Of a stretch of DNA of 64,000 nucleotides, positions 1 to 11,526 are shown piece by piece. Every line of letters begins with the position of its first letter. Position 1 is the first letter of the stretch. Position numbers and translations under genes: made by a program. The DNA comes from Rhynchopus sp. YZ270_cl-10 (Eukaryota > Euglenozoa > Diplonemea > Diplonemida > Diplonemidae), in assembly GCA_964035575.1 (NCBI GenBank), contig OZ037878.1:868001-932000 (forward strand), written 5' to 3'. The notes below the pieces were generated by a model, which did not search any database, had not been told where the DNA came from, and saw nothing but the letters and a program-made list of their open reading frames with translations.

Positions 1-401
1 GCATGTAGAGTGGTAAGAGGGTTGCGAGCTTGTTTGGGAGGGAAGTCATAAGCAAGTGTCTTGCATCGCTTTACAACCCAGCAACTTATGTGAAGCTGTG
101 GGCTGTTACAGCTTGCTTGCAAATGTGTGAGTGGAACGAAAATGTGGTGAACAGTCAGGTATTTTGGATGAAAACACAGTAATTACGCACACCAGCACAC
201 AAAGGCGCCGACTCAGTTCGGAGGTGACAGAATGGTTGTGTTTGATTTTCATCATGCAGGTCAAGAGTATCGTGTTGTGATGGATGTTTCTTGCGCAGCT
301 GAGAACCTGACTCAGGCATATAGAGCCTGGCAAGAGGGTTGCGAGCTTCTTTACAAATCATACGAGAGGAAACTCAACTACAAGAACAACGAGAATTTTG
401 A

Positions 402-791
402 AAAAGATTCCCTCAGCCGCGACCCACACCGGCTGAGAACAGCATCTACTCCTACAAGAGTGGATCCACCACCGCTCTGCACCGACCTGCGCTGCGTACA
501 CCGCACCTCACGCGGCTGGGTGCGACGACCATCCGCAACCTCCGAGTGGAACGCCACCCACTCGTCTACAACAAGCTGCACCCGGACAGGACGGCGTACT
601 GCCCACGTTGCTCTGAAGAGGCTTCGCTCCGCCACATCTTCTCCCGGTGCAGCAACCCCGCAACCCCACGCTCCAGCCTCCCTACAACGAACCTGGGGCA
701 GCTGATGCAGCGCTATGAGGCAGACGTGCTCCGCTTCCTTTGCGAGGCTGGATATCTGGACGATGAAATTGAATCACTCATGCGCCATTGA
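402..791 (+). pseudogene. LINE reverse transcriptase C-terminal tail, truncated
   Basis: This frame is open from just after a stop at 399 to the TGA at 789-791. Near its end it reads TAYCPRC, then LRHIFSRC, a C-x2-C...H-x4-C knuckle. Before that comes a stretch of the type RVERHPLVYNKLHPDRTAYC. The HPL-then-CPRC arrangement is characteristic of the end of non-LTR retrotransposon reverse transcriptases. No upstream RT or endonuclease domain is present, so this is a 5'-truncated copy. A 17-bp sequence at 16-32 recurs at 334-350, so the region left of the tail is partly duplicated. It is one of two coding-like pieces on the plus strand, and both are transposon remnants. Confidence 0.55.
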
Positions 792-844
792 GTCACTGAT
801 GTGACACCGGCGTGATGACTTTTTTTAAACCTACCTTATCAAAA

Positions 845-1270
845 TTATTTTCATGGATGTCCAAAGTACTTGAAGTATATCAAGTACTTGATCCCCCAAA
901 AAATCCAATACTTGATACTTCAAGTACTTGACACCCTATTTTTTTTTCTAGTACTTTTTTACTTGTTCTCCCTCTGTCAAGTACTTTTTTCACAAAAAAA
1001 ACGTCAAGTACTTGATCAAGTACAAAAAAAAAGTGGGTACTTGATCAAGTACTTGACGTTTTTTTTGCGAAAACAAGTACTTGACAGACTCTGCCAGAGG
1101 GTAAAAAAGTAAAAAAGTACGAGAAAAAAAAACAGGGTATCAAGTACTTGATCAATCTTCAAGTACTTGACTGTCATTTTGAGAGGAAAAAAAAGGGGGG
1201 TCAAGTACTTCAAGTACCATAAAAAATCCGAAAAAAGTACTTCAAGTACTTTGGACATCCATGAAAATAA
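845..1270. mobile_element. MITE-like element with ~33-bp terminal inverted repeats and AAGTACTTGA units
   Basis: The left end (TTATTTTCATGGATGTCCAA and onward) is repeated in inverse orientation at the right end, ending ...CCATGAAAATAA. The interior holds many copies of the self-complementary core CAAGTACTTG, separated by A and T runs. There is no coding capacity. A shorter, diverged relative lies at 56218-56360. Confidence 0.7.
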
Positions 1271-1645
1271 GAAACAAAATTATAAAAAAAAAAATAGAAA
1301 ACGACTTCAGGATATGACAGTTAAATGAAATAAAGAAAACACTTTTTCGTTTATCGCACCGCAAAAGGATTGTGTTTTTCACTGATGAATGTGAGTGATG
1401 TTAGTGGAAAAACAATACGCTAAAGCGGGCACGCACCATCCGTCGTTTTCCATTTCTATTCGTCAATGCTTGATAACACAAAAAAAAAAAACAGAAGCAA
1501 AAACAAAAACAAAAAAAAAAAAACAAAAAAAAAACCAGGGAAGTTCCTAAGTGGGACCGAGAACATGAAATTCTGGATTTTAGTTTTTTTTTCCTTTTTT
1601 TTTTTCCTTTTTTTCCTTAGGGGGCTTTCTTGTGGTTTCTGGTGG

Positions 1646-1755
1646 GTTTCACTGTAGGTGACACACCACCAGTGTGGTGAAATGGTCGAAACTCTCAAAA
1701 GCAAGAGTTTTCAGGGGGCAAGAAAAAAAAATTGACAACAAAATCCTTCACTGTC
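1646..1755 (+). repeat. Dispersed repeat, copy 1 (second copy at 2771-2880)
   Basis: A ~105-bp segment starting GTTTCACTGTAGGTGACACA occurs here and at 2771 in the same orientation, with near identity through the A-rich tract that follows AGTTTTCAGGGGGCAAG. It contains the short inverted repeat CACCACCAGTGTGGTG. No coding function is visible. Confidence 0.7.
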
Positions 1756-1756
1756 C

Positions 1757-2440
1757 AGGGCTGTACCCCCAATTTTTTTTTTGCCTGCGGCGCCATTTTT
1801 CATTTTTTGCTCTGCAAAAAAGGGTTCGTTGGAAGCTAGATTTTTACACTGTACTCAAATTTTTTTGCCTGCGGCGCCATTTATATTATTTTTTGCTCCG
1901 CAAAAAGAGAAGTGCAACGCCTCACCGTTCATCGGCGGAAGCACTGGTTCCACGGGTTATCGAACCCCAGAGAGCACTTCATTGGCATGCACGCGGTTAC
2001 CACGAGGGAGCGTGTATGCAGGTACAAAATCACTGCCCCATCCAAATAATATTCCCAACGTCTTTGGGGATCCCCTTGCATTTTGCAGCCAAAAATGCAA
2101 CTAGACCAAAGCAAAAAGTTCCGCGCGAGTGTAGCGCGCCCGGGTTTGGGACCCCTTTTTGAATTTCGAGGGGCGGTTAAAGTGGGCCCAGAATCACAGT
2201 TCTGACACTCATTTAGCATTGTGAGCAACTCACTAGTGGTCGTAACCAAAATTTGTATCAATCAAGAACTTGTCCATTTTCTCGAAATGACCCCACTACA
2301 GTGAGGGTAGAGCTCGGAAAGCCCGAAAAAGGGCAAAAAACCCCACCCAAAAAAAGGAAAAAAACGGGAACATAAATCCAGAATTTTGCTGTTTTTTCCG
2401 AGAACAAGGAACAACCCTGAAAAAAACCCAATTTTGTATC
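1757..2440 (+). repeat. ~680-bp dispersed repeat, copy 1 of a direct pair (copy 2 at 3763-4440)
   Basis: The two copies align along their whole length with few differences. Both contain two TGCCTGCGGCGCCATTT blocks, the phrase TCGAACCCCAGAGAGCACTT and the phrase AGTGTAGCGCGCCCGGG. Fragments of the same family occur at 5930-6110 and, in inverse orientation, at 57000-57290. One segment on the minus strand has a GGTTCGATAACC phrase resembling a tRNA B-box, but no complete cloverleaf can be drawn. There is no convincing ORF. Confidence 0.7.
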
Positions 2441-2502
2441 CCTCAGGGTACACTTTATACCCTCCCTTACGCAAAAATTATTCCCTATAGGGTGTAAAAT
2501 TT

Positions 2503-2633
2503 ACCCACTTTATCTCCCTCCTGCTCACTTTATCTCCCCAGGGAGATAAAGTGAGCAGGAGGGAGATAAAGTGAGCAGGAGGGAGATAAAGTGAGCAGGA
2601 GGGAGATAAAGTGAGCAGCAGGGAGATAAAGTG
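2503..2633 (+). repeat. Tandem repeat, 19-bp unit GGAGATAAAGTGAGCAGGA, with inverted start
   Basis: About five head-to-tail copies follow one copy in the opposite orientation, so the left edge can fold into a hairpin. The same GGGAGATAAAGTGA phrase forms the outer arm of the hairpin at 5436-5528. Confidence 0.8.
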
Positions 2634-2687
2634 ACCAAAATTTTTTTTTTGGCAAAGACAAATTTCAGGTGAAAAAAATAACTATTT

Positions 2688-2770
2688 ATTCACCTCCTTT
2701 TAGCGGGGTTTTATTTTGCGATAACTTCACGCATTTTTTTCCCAGGCGAGGGCTACTTAATTTGCCGAGC
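2688..2770 (+). repeat. Half copy of the palindromic element found complete at 59226-59396
   Basis: CACCTCCTTTTAGCGGGGTT, then TTGCGATAACTTCACGCATT, then the CCCAGGCGAGGGCTACTTAA stretch correspond to one arm of the palindrome at 59226-59396. Only one arm is present here. Confidence 0.6.
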
Positions 2771-3519
2771 GTTTCACTGTAGGTGACACACCACCAGTGT
2801 GGTGAAATGGTCGAAACTCTCAAAAGCAAGAGTTTTCAGGGGGCAAGAAAAAAAAAAATTGACACCAAAATCCTGCCAGAGCTCGCGCTAAAGTCCATCC
2901 CTCATCCCGGGATTTTTGGGGGTTTTGGTAGGAACGTTTTTTTTTTGCAGTACGGGGATTTCATTAAGAAACCAGAAGTTCTAATATTGTTGAGTAAGAC
3001 CACCACATAGTGGACTTGCATATACATGTGACCCCGCCGTGGAACGCAATTGGCTCGGAAAGTCAAAAGAAAGAGGAGAAAAAAGAAAAGGAAAAAAAAA
3101 AATAGTTGGTTACCGTGCGCCTGCGGCGCTGCCTGTTCCCTTCCAGTTTCTACAGGCAAACACTTGCCCCCTTTACCTTACACTGACGGGTTTTGACCAA
3201 AACCAAGAACTTGTCCATTTCGGCAAATTGACCCCACCACAGAACGGACGAATTCCGGAAATGCAAATGCCGGTGTTTTCGCGCATTTTCATGTTGCAAG
3301 ACGTCAGGATCAGGGAGAGAAAATCTGGTTGTGGGATTTACATTGGCCCTCTTTACCCTACATGGATTTTGACCAAAACCAAAAAATTGGCCATTTCGGC
3401 AAAGTGACCCCACCACAGCGCGGACGGATTCCGGAAATTCCAATCGCGGTATGTTTTGGGGCTGAAAACCCACTGATTTTCAGGAGAAAAATTGCTTCCA
3501 AATCTCGGAATTTTCCGAA

Positions 3520-3640
3520 TTTTCCTGAAAATGACCCTTGTTTACGAGTATGGGTTCATATTTTGCGAAAATTTAAGTCACTAAAATTTTGTCCATTTTT
3601 CCGTATATACCCCACCACAAGCCGGGATTGGCCCGGAAAT
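3520..3640 (+). repeat. Repeat with an inverted copy at 18135-18252
   Basis: GAAAATGACCCTTGTTTACG through to the phrase CCGTATATACCCCACCACA is matched in reverse complement at 18135-18252. Spacing and order of the shared blocks are the same. Confidence 0.65.
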
Positions 3641-3762
3641 GCCACAAAACGGGGTTTCCGGGCCTCCCCAGCTAACCTTTTCAAGGAACGTTTTTCCGTA
3701 CCCGAAATCCATTTTTTCCCCATTTTTTCCCATAATTAGCGCGACCACTGAATCCTGCACCA

Positions 3763-4440
3763 TCCAGGGCTGTATCCCCAATTTTTTTTGTCTGCGGCGC
3801 CATTTTTTATTTTTTGCTCTGCAAAAAAGGGTTCGTTGGAAGCTAGATTTTTACATCGTACCTAAAAATTTTTGCCTGCGGCGCCATTTATATTATTTTT
3901 TTGCTCCGCAAAAAGAGAAGTGCAAACGCCTCACCGTTCATCGGCGGAAGCACTGGTTCCACGGGTTATCGAACCCCAGAGAGCACTTCATTGGCATGCA
4001 CACGGTTACCACGAGGAAGCGTGTATGCAGGTACAAAATCACTGCCCCATCCAAATAATCTTCCCAACGTCTTTGGGGATCCCCTTGCATTTTGCAGCCA
4101 AAATGCAACTAGACCAAAGCTGCAAAAAGTTCCGCGCGAGTGTAGCGCGCCCGGGTTTGGGACCCCTTTTTGAATTTCGAGGGGCGGTTAAAGTGGGCCC
4201 AGAATCACAGTTCTGACACTCATTTAGCATTGTGAGCAACTCACTAGTGGTCGTGACCACAATTTGTATCAATCAAGAACTTGTCCATTTTCTCGAAATG
4301 ACCCCACTACAGTGAGGGTAGAGCTCGGAAAGCCCGAAAAAGGGCAAAAAACCCCACCCAAAAAAAGGAAAAAAACGGGAACATAAATCCAGAATTTTGT
4401 TGTTTTTCCCGAGAACAAGGGGCAACCCTGCATTACCCTC
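3763..4440 (+). repeat. ~680-bp dispersed repeat, copy 2 of the direct pair
   Basis: This copy matches 1757-2440, including the paired CTGCGGCGCCATTT blocks and the conserved right end. Small indels in A and T runs separate the copies. Confidence 0.7.
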
Positions 4441-4660
4441 CCGCCAGCGCTACCGGGTCCCGCGGACCCCTAGATAGGCCCGCTGAGGGGCTGGCGGGAT
4501 TGAGGAGGCTGGAGGGAGGCTAAAAAAGGCTGGACGGTCCCTCCAGCCCTACTACCTACATGTACCAAAATTTAGCGTGAAATTATCATTAAATAAAATC
4601 CCGCTAAAAGTGCCAAATCCTTCGTATACTTTATTTCCCAGGGGAATAAAATTTTTTTTG
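4432..4660 (+). repeat. ~230-bp element, inverted partner at 58838-59068
   Basis: The block starting CATTACCCTCCCGCCAGCGC runs through CCCGCGGACCCCTAGATAGG to the AT-rich end TTTATTTCCCAGGGGAATAA. It is found in reverse complement about 54 kb away with very few changes. The GC-rich half is full of short inverted repeats. It has no ORF. Confidence 0.75.
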
Positions 4661-5560
4661 GGCTCAGATTGGCCCAAAAATGCAAAAAAACGAAAAAATT
4701 TGATGTTTTGAGCATCACATATTTATTTCCTGGCCATTTTGTGCATAAAATACCCACCCTGTACAGTTTGTATGGGCCAGCACCTTAGCAAAAAATCGAA
4801 AAATCTCAAAAAAAAAAATTTTTTTTTCGAGAAAATTTCGACCCTTGACCTGGGTTTTTGGGCACCAAAAAATGCAAAAAAACGCAAAAATCGGGTGTTT
4901 TGACCATCTGTGGTTACACAAAACACACTTCTGTGTACAAGCGCACACCAATACAGTGGTTATACAAGGCGATTTTTGACCAAAAAAAAATTTTTTTTTT
5001 CGCCCAAAATTTGCCGTGGTACCTCATAAAATGGCCCAAAGAATCCAATGAAAACCTCAGATTGGGCAAATTATGAAAAAAATTTTCAACTCAAATTTTC
5101 AACCAAAATACGGTCAAAAGTCGCCCAATAGGCTCGCTTCGCTCGCCTATTGAGCTCATTCTGTGGGTTAGGGTCCGGTTTTTTTTCTCGTTTTCCCGTT
5201 TTTTTTTGAAAAATTGCCAAAAAATCAAAAATAATACCCAAAAAGTCACAAAATTCTGAAATTTTGAATTTTTCCCTGATTTTTTTCAGAAATTTCAAGA
5301 AAAATGACAAGGATTCTGGTCTACAGTAGCCTGTATAAGAGACCCTACATAGGCCTTATAAGCCATTTTTTTTGCTTCGGGAGGTCAAAAGTGCACCCTT
5401 TGGGATACAAAATTACATATTTACCCCCGGTGAGTTCACTTTATCTCCCCTCGGGAGCCAATATTTCCCCTCGGGCCCTACGGGCCCGAGGGGAAATATT
5501 GGCTCCCTCGGGGGAGATAAAGTGACTCCCCGGGGGTAGAATAAATAACTATTTTAGCTT
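4661..5560. other. Gene-free AT-rich stretch with two strong hairpins
   Basis: I see no gene. At 5126-5152 CAATAGGC and GCCTATTG flank TCGCTTCGCTC, a compact hairpin. At 5436-5528 an outer arm CACTTTATCTCCC and an inner arm CCAATATTTCCCCTCGGGCC are mirrored around CTACGG, giving a near-perfect ~45-bp stem. Similar stem-loops centred on TTCG or TACG recur in other repeat islands. Confidence 0.6.
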
Positions 5561-6436
5561 TTTACTTTGAGGGCATGTCCCCTTTTGTCGTCAGCCCAGA
5601 GTCAGTAGGCTCTGCCACACCTTGGGGAGAGGTGTGCGGACTGTGTCTCCAAGAGGAAAAGGGAAACTGTCCCCCCTGCCCCGTCGCAGTGAGGAACCCC
5701 GCTAAGTAGCACAACAACAAAACTAAGCAAGAGGCAGTACCAGTGGCGCGGCTACCAATAATTACCGTGTAGTCAGCGTCACGCCTACCATGGTAGGTTA
5801 CAGCAGGGGCTCCGCTACCGTATAAAGTTCTGTTGCGGCGCAACAGAAGTCTGAAAATTTTCAAAAAAAAAAAAAAAAAAACCATGGTTGAACCACGAGA
5901 GTACCATGGGGAACTGGGTTGCTGACCGCACCATCCAGGCTGTACCTCAATTTTTTTTTGCCTGCGGCGCCATTTTTCCTTTTTTGCTCCGCAAAAAAGG
6001 ATTCGATGTGTGACTCTGTGCTGTAAAAAGCTAGATTTTTACACTCTTCCCTAAATTTTTTTTCGCCTGCGGCGCCATTTGTTTGATTTTTTTTTTTGCT
6101 TCGCAAAAAAAAAAAATACAGTTCCCTATGTTCCCAATGTCCCTGGTCAGCAGTGCTGAAAAATTTTTGGGCACAAAAACAGCTGACCCCCTATTTGGAA
6201 ATCTGAATCCCTGGATAAGACACTGGCGCAGGGTGAAAAAAAAACACCCGCAACAGAACTCAAAAAAAATCTGAAAACGTAGCGGAGGGGCTGGGTTACA
6301 GTGAAAAAAAAAAAAAAAAAAAAAAAAAGATTTCCGTTTATTTTTTTTCTTTTCTTTTCTTTTCTTTTTGTTTGGTCGTCAGACGAAATGGGGGGGATGG
6401 GGAGGTAACACAGGGGGTGAACTCCAACTGCATGCA
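5561..6436. other. No gene recognised; repeat fragments and A/T tracts
   Basis: The segment at 5575-5830 has a more coding-like base composition but no ORF I can assign. Segment 5930-6110 is a fragment of the CTGCGGCGCCATTT family. A long A tract at 6304-6329 is followed by a T/C-rich tract. The end of the HAD-fusion gene begins at 6437. Confidence 0.5.
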
Positions 6437-9400
6437 CTAGGCAGAACCTGCGTTGACTAGATTATGGTAGTCCACCTTGAGAAGGTCGGAGACGAACAGG
6501 GGCAGCGATTCATATGCAACGTCGGCCCTGAAGAGAAGAGGGAGTTATGTGATGTTGACTAGCTTCTTCCAGAAGAAAGGGAGGGAAAACACATAAGATG
6601 TATGTGTCTCTTGTACACACATCATTTACCACTATCGTTGTAATGGAATAAGTAGGGTTTGAAATTATGGAAGTTTGGGTGTATCTAAGCGGGAGGATGT
6701 TGAAAAAAAAAAGGGTATATAAAAAGGGGTGTTTGATAGAAATGACTGTGAATCTGTAGTAGTAAAGAAAGGTTTTTTTAGATAATACTAAGCCTCTGGT
6801 GATTAGTCACGTTGATCACATTTGTTATCGTGCAGCATTAGCTGGGTTTCTGTGAAGGAATATCCAAAAGGAGTTGGGCTGAGTCCTAGTGACCTCGCAA
6901 AGTGAAAACCATCGGTATGGTGAGTGATTGTTAAATGCCCTATCCATCTACAAAGGGGGAAGAAGAAGAAAGAAATGAGAACAAACCTTCTGTCGTTAAG
7001 ATACGTCCGCAGGCGCTCCTCATCAGGGAATGAACGTGAATCTGCCGGCTGGTTCTGAAAAGGGGTTAAAAAAAGGGAAATTTTGGGACATCACAGATGT
7101 TTCAAAACTATTTGTTTAAAATGCTGGTCCAAAAGCAAACATTGAAAATACGCACTCCCTCGATTTAGAAACGCTTTCTATTTTTTGAAGCTTTATTTTG
7201 TACCCGCCTGGGGTGTTTTATACGAGAAGAAAAAAAAATTGATCAAAACAAAAGGGTGCATACCTCGACCATCTCCATCCGTGTTCGCACCCCGGTCACT
7301 TTGTTGCCATCGTTTGTGACGCCACTGCCGAGGAGGATTGACCACCATTTGTCGTGGTTTGCGTCTCTGAAGGATCCGACTGCGGCTGCGTCGTGGTGGA
7401 GGTTGTCTGTGAGGGAGTAGATGTACTCCATGGGGGCGGTGTGGCCCATGTTCTTGGAGAGGTCGGCAAGGCGGGTTTGGATGTAGGTTTGCGCCGAAGG
7501 GTTGAGACGGCCGTAGTTGGTGACACGCAGCGCCCTATTGACGTTGACAGAAGCGTAGATGGCTTTGAGTGAGTCCACAAACGAGCCAGCGGCAAGGCGA
7601 GGCACCGTATGCGCCCCTGAGAACACAAGACGCTCGTCGGTCACGTACACAGAACAGCCTTGGTCCGAATCGTTCAGGCCCCTAAGCGACGCAACCTCGC
7701 CCGTCTCCCTGTCGCTCGTCAACACATCAATGCAAATCTGCAGCGACGTCTGCCAGTCCTCCGGCTCGCCAACGATAATAATGTTGTCAATGACGTACTT
7801 CGTCGCAGTCTTGGCCTGTCCAGGCTGGCCCTTCCACCTCCGTGGGACGTGGTGTGGGAATGACTCAGAAATCCCATCCACCCCGACTGCCTTTACAAAC
7901 CCATCTTTACGCATCTGTGCAACCGACCCCTTCGGTCCGATGACAAGCGTAGGTTTGTCCTTCAGGTTGCCCCCTATATGCGACAATAGAGACCGTGCGC
8001 CAAGCACCACCTCATCCTTCGTGACAGTCGACTTCAACGCCTGCGACAGGTTGTCCGCAAAGGCTGCCTCCGTCCACTCGGGGTATCCACTCGAAACAAA
8101 CAGCGTAGGAATGTCGTTCGTATGCAGCAGTTTCTGCAAAGGGAACATTAAAAAAAAGAATATTAAAATGGATGTGCCCCCTCGTATACACATTAAAAAA
8201 AACAACCATACAATTGCGTCGGTGACTCCAGGGATAACGACCCCACCCCTCTGCAGAACACCGTCGACAGTCATGACGACACCAGTCGTCCCATGCGTGG
8301 GGTAGCCCACCGGCACGTCCTTGGGGAACTGCGCACGAAGCTGCAGGATTTTGTCATCCGGGATGGTCGGTTCCGGGATTGGGTGCCGCAGTGAGACATG
8401 GCTGCGTCTTTGCCCCTTGCGTGCGGCACGCAAGGTGGCGGTGTGTACCTTCCTCAACACCCCCATACTAGCTCCTGCACGTGTGGTGTACGTTCTTGCC
8501 TGCCGGGAAAGGGTGGCAGAGTCGGGTGCGTGAACCTTATGCAAAGGGGGGTCTGTGGGTGGGGTTTCTGCTTGATTATTCCAGTCAAACACATCGGCCA
8601 CGGGAGTGTCGGTAGGTTTGGGCTGGACGTTCACAACACGCGACCCAAAGGCCCATGCTGGACGTTCTTCATCTCGCGCAAGCAAATCGTTAATAGTGTA
8701 CCTGGAGTTTACAAAGAAAAAAGGCATTAAAAACATAGTGGTGTCACAAAAGAGTGTCATACCTAGAGGGCCCAACGTTGTGTACAATCTTCTTAACATC
8801 GATGTTTTTGGTGTTAAGGTGGTTGTTTGAGGAGAGAATGGAGCGGAAGTGTTTGAACACCTTCTCCTTGTGGTGTGGGCGCATGTTCCAACGCATGTCG
8901 TCGTATTCAGAAATTCTGCGAAAAGCAAATTGTTTACATTACGAACAGTAAGAGAGTGCAGTCGCGTACAGACACCTCTCTAAGAGGGCAGATACGTTCT
9001 GATTCTGCCTCAGGGATTAGGGTGTCCGCGCAATTCACCATATTTTTTTAGTGGTGAGATTAGTGGGAATTTTATTTACTGCCGGTTGCCAAAAAATGTA
9101 AAGTTGACGAATATGCCTGTGCATACCCTAAGGAAAGATATAGAGTTGAAAAGTGCAAACGAAAAAATGCCATACCTATGTCTTCTCTTGAGGTTCTCGT
9201 AGTTGAGAGGGCCGAGGGTTTTGTAGTCGTGGTATCCGGTTCCGCGGAGCTGCAAGTATTCCTCGTCGATGTCCTTGAAGTGGAGGCCGAAGTCGCGCCA
9301 CGCGGAGTAGCGTGTTTGGGTGATCCAAGGGTTGCGCCCGTAGGTGCTGACCATGTCTTCGTTGGGTTTGATGTAGCCGGGCTCGTCGTACTGGTGGGCC

Positions 9401-11526
9401 TCGATGTCATCGAGCTTCATCTGCTCGTACTCAACCTCCTGAGCGTCGGGCTCTGCAGTGCGCATAATCGCAACATCTTGCTCCGGTGCCAAAGGACGCT
9501 CTTCCTCTTCCTTGGTGTCCTCCGTGTCCCGAGCTTCCATGCGCTCTTTGTAAGCACGTTCCTTCTCCTCCCTCATGCGGTCTATCATAAGATGGTACCG
9601 CGTCTCCGCCTCCAGCTCCCGCCCATTCTTATAAGCAATGTAATCCTTCGGTGCCAAATACTCAAGCCCCATATCGACGCCCGCCCTCCGCTGTGTCTGC
9701 ATGATTTTGTTCGCCTTCAGATGCTGCAGGGTCATGGTCATTGGGGTGTCGCCGTACATCTTCCACTTCTCATCCTTGATGAAGGCGGTTTTCTCTGTTT
9801 CGCCTCTGTGCGGCTCGTGTGATATCAGGGTCGAGGCTTTCTTCAGCTTCCAGTAGGTGCTTCCTGTGTATTCGTGACGCCGTCCTCCTTCGTCTGTGAT
9901 ACGGTAGCGTGGACGGTGCTCCTCTGCGGGGCTGTAGTTCAGCTTCATCTGCTGGCGCAGACGGAACTCCACTGCAAGGTCGTGCTTGCGTCCGGTCTCG
10001 TCGTCCTTCATGTTTGTGAAGGTCTTGGAACGCCTCACAAATGCGTTGGTCGCATACGGGTTGACCCCAGGAAAGGCAAGCGGGACACCCTTCTTCTGAT
10101 GCTGCTCCAGACAGCGCGCAAGACGTTCCTTCTCAAACTCCGTCATCTCCTGGTCCTCCCTGCGAGGGTACAGCCCAGAGAACACATGGTGTTCATGCTC
10201 CTCATGCACATCATTGGGCGACACAACGTTCGTTGTGTCCAACGCGTCTACGGGAACACCATGAATGAGGCCCAGCTCGCTGCCCTCTGCACGGTTCGCC
10301 TTCACCTCTTCCTTCAGGGACATGAAGTTGTGTGCCTTCCAGTTGGATGCGTCGGTGGTAACGCCACTTTCGAGTGCAACGGGTTCGAAGGTTTCGATGG
10401 CAGCTTCTTCAACTGCGTGCGAAGAGGAAGCGTACAGGGATGTGCTGGACGTTGCCTCGAGTGTAGGGGTGCGCTGCAGTGGAAGCGGGTCACCCTCTGT
10501 GTCGTGGAGGAGGTTTGGGTTTGTGTAGAGCTCCTCTGCGCTGTCGTCCTCGACACCAGCGTTGGACTGTGACAGCGCGGCGAAGCGTTCCAGCTCTTTA
10601 GAGTACCCACCATCACCAGAGTCCCCGACGTCGACGTCAGCCTCCATCAGGTCCACCCCCACTGCCGCCGAAAAGGCAGGATGCGGCTGTGCCTTGAGCC
10701 CATGCTCCACAGAGGCCACCCACTTCCCATCCACCCAACGCATCTGCCTCGTCGTCTGGTAGTTCGTGGAGCTTGCAACGTGCGCGTGTGCCATTTGATA
10801 CTCACGCTCTTCAGCAAGACTACTAAGATCCTCCTTAAAAGCCTCTTCCGCCCCAGGTTTGGTCAAATCTATGTCATAATGACCATGCCCTTTGTACGCA
10901 CTTTCTGTGATCCACGAAGGCCCTGCAGAGCCAAAAAGATCACGCTTTTCGTCAAACTTTTCTTCAATTTTGAAGTCCGACTCCAACCCGGTGGTGTTCG
11001 CCTCTATGGCGTCGGTCTCATGCGGGACACGTGGCCAGTCTTCGTTCTTCCCCTTTACCTCTGGGAGCTCTGCGTATTCTGTTCCTGAGATGTATTCTTG
11101 GATCTCTTCTGTGGACACATCGAAGGTGGGATGCGGTGCGGCGCTGTCACGCATGCCGTATGCAATCCAATCCTGCGACCACGCACCTTCCAGCCTAGGC
11201 TGCATGGCTTTGTATTCATTCCAACGATCCTCACGACGTTTGTTAACATACTTCCGTGGAGCATACTCTGGTGCAGGCTGCGACCCATCCATACTCTTCA
11301 CTACATAGTCGTCCAGCCGCAGATCATCATTAGATGCATTGGCGGTGGCTGTGGGGGATGGGGTCTGGACGGGGGTCGAAGGAGGAGGAGGAACAGCAGG
11401 GGTGGCGTGAGTGGTGGTGGTGGTAGTGGTGACTGTCTTCGCCTTGGTCTTCGTCTTCTTCCGGCGGACAGCAGTGTTAATCTTCTTGGGTGGTTTCGCA
11501 CATACTCGGAGCGTCGGCCTTAACAT
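6437..11526 (-). CDS. Large mitochondrial-type protein with C-terminal CECR5/HDHD5-like HAD domain
   Basis: I reconstruct six exons: 9176-11526, 8763-8915, 8212-8701, 7264-8133, 6987-7054 and 6437-6527. All have GT-AG borders, phases agree, and the total is 4023 nt (1340 aa). ATG at 11526 was chosen because it follows a long CT-rich tract ending CCATGCAG. The N-terminus MLRPTLRVCAKPPKK is basic and presequence-like, followed by a T/P-rich linker. Residues ~110-950 are highly charged and match no family I know. From ~975 the protein resembles CECR5/HDHD5 (TIGR01456-type HAD): VDGVLQRGG, LFVSSG, GEPEDWQTSLQ and a C-terminal ADVAYESLP helix. The HAD nucleophile Asp is Thr (T979) in TVDGVL, and the usual GKP lysine region reads YGRLNPS, so it is probably catalytically inactive. 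Two adjacent genes are possible, but the frame is continuous. A structural mitochondrial (for example ribosome-associated) role is conjecture. Confidence 0.72.
6788..6820 (-). repeat. tRNA-like short interspersed element, copy 1 (intronic)
   Basis: It lies inside the last intron (6528-6986) of the HAD-fusion gene. The minus strand reads TGTGATCAACGTGACTAATC, then GAGGCTTAGTATTATCT. It shares the TGATCAAGGTGACTAAGC...GAGGCTTAGG framework with copies at 12184, 14440, 28276 and 60078. The A-box-like and B-box-like parts are weaker in this copy. Confidence 0.5.

Noticed and set aside
232-705. 157-aa plus-strand ORF at the left end
   Set aside because: It overlaps the LINE tail in a different frame, and its second half is the out-of-frame reading of the zinc-knuckle region.
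1940-1990. tRNA gene suggested by GGTTCGATAACC on the minus strand
   Set aside because: No acceptor or anticodon stems fit, and the same sequence is part of a dispersed repeat (also at 3950-4000).
6604-6624. Resemblance of TGTCTCTTGTACACACATC to a Tn5 mosaic end or library adapter
   Set aside because: It differs at several positions from the 19-bp mosaic end, occurs in variant forms at other sites and lies within continuous genomic context. Contamination is unlikely.
7559-8305. 248-aa plus-strand ORF opposite the HAD-fusion gene
   Set aside because: It is antisense to well-conserved CECR5-like exons and an intron. It is a shadow of a biased codon pattern.
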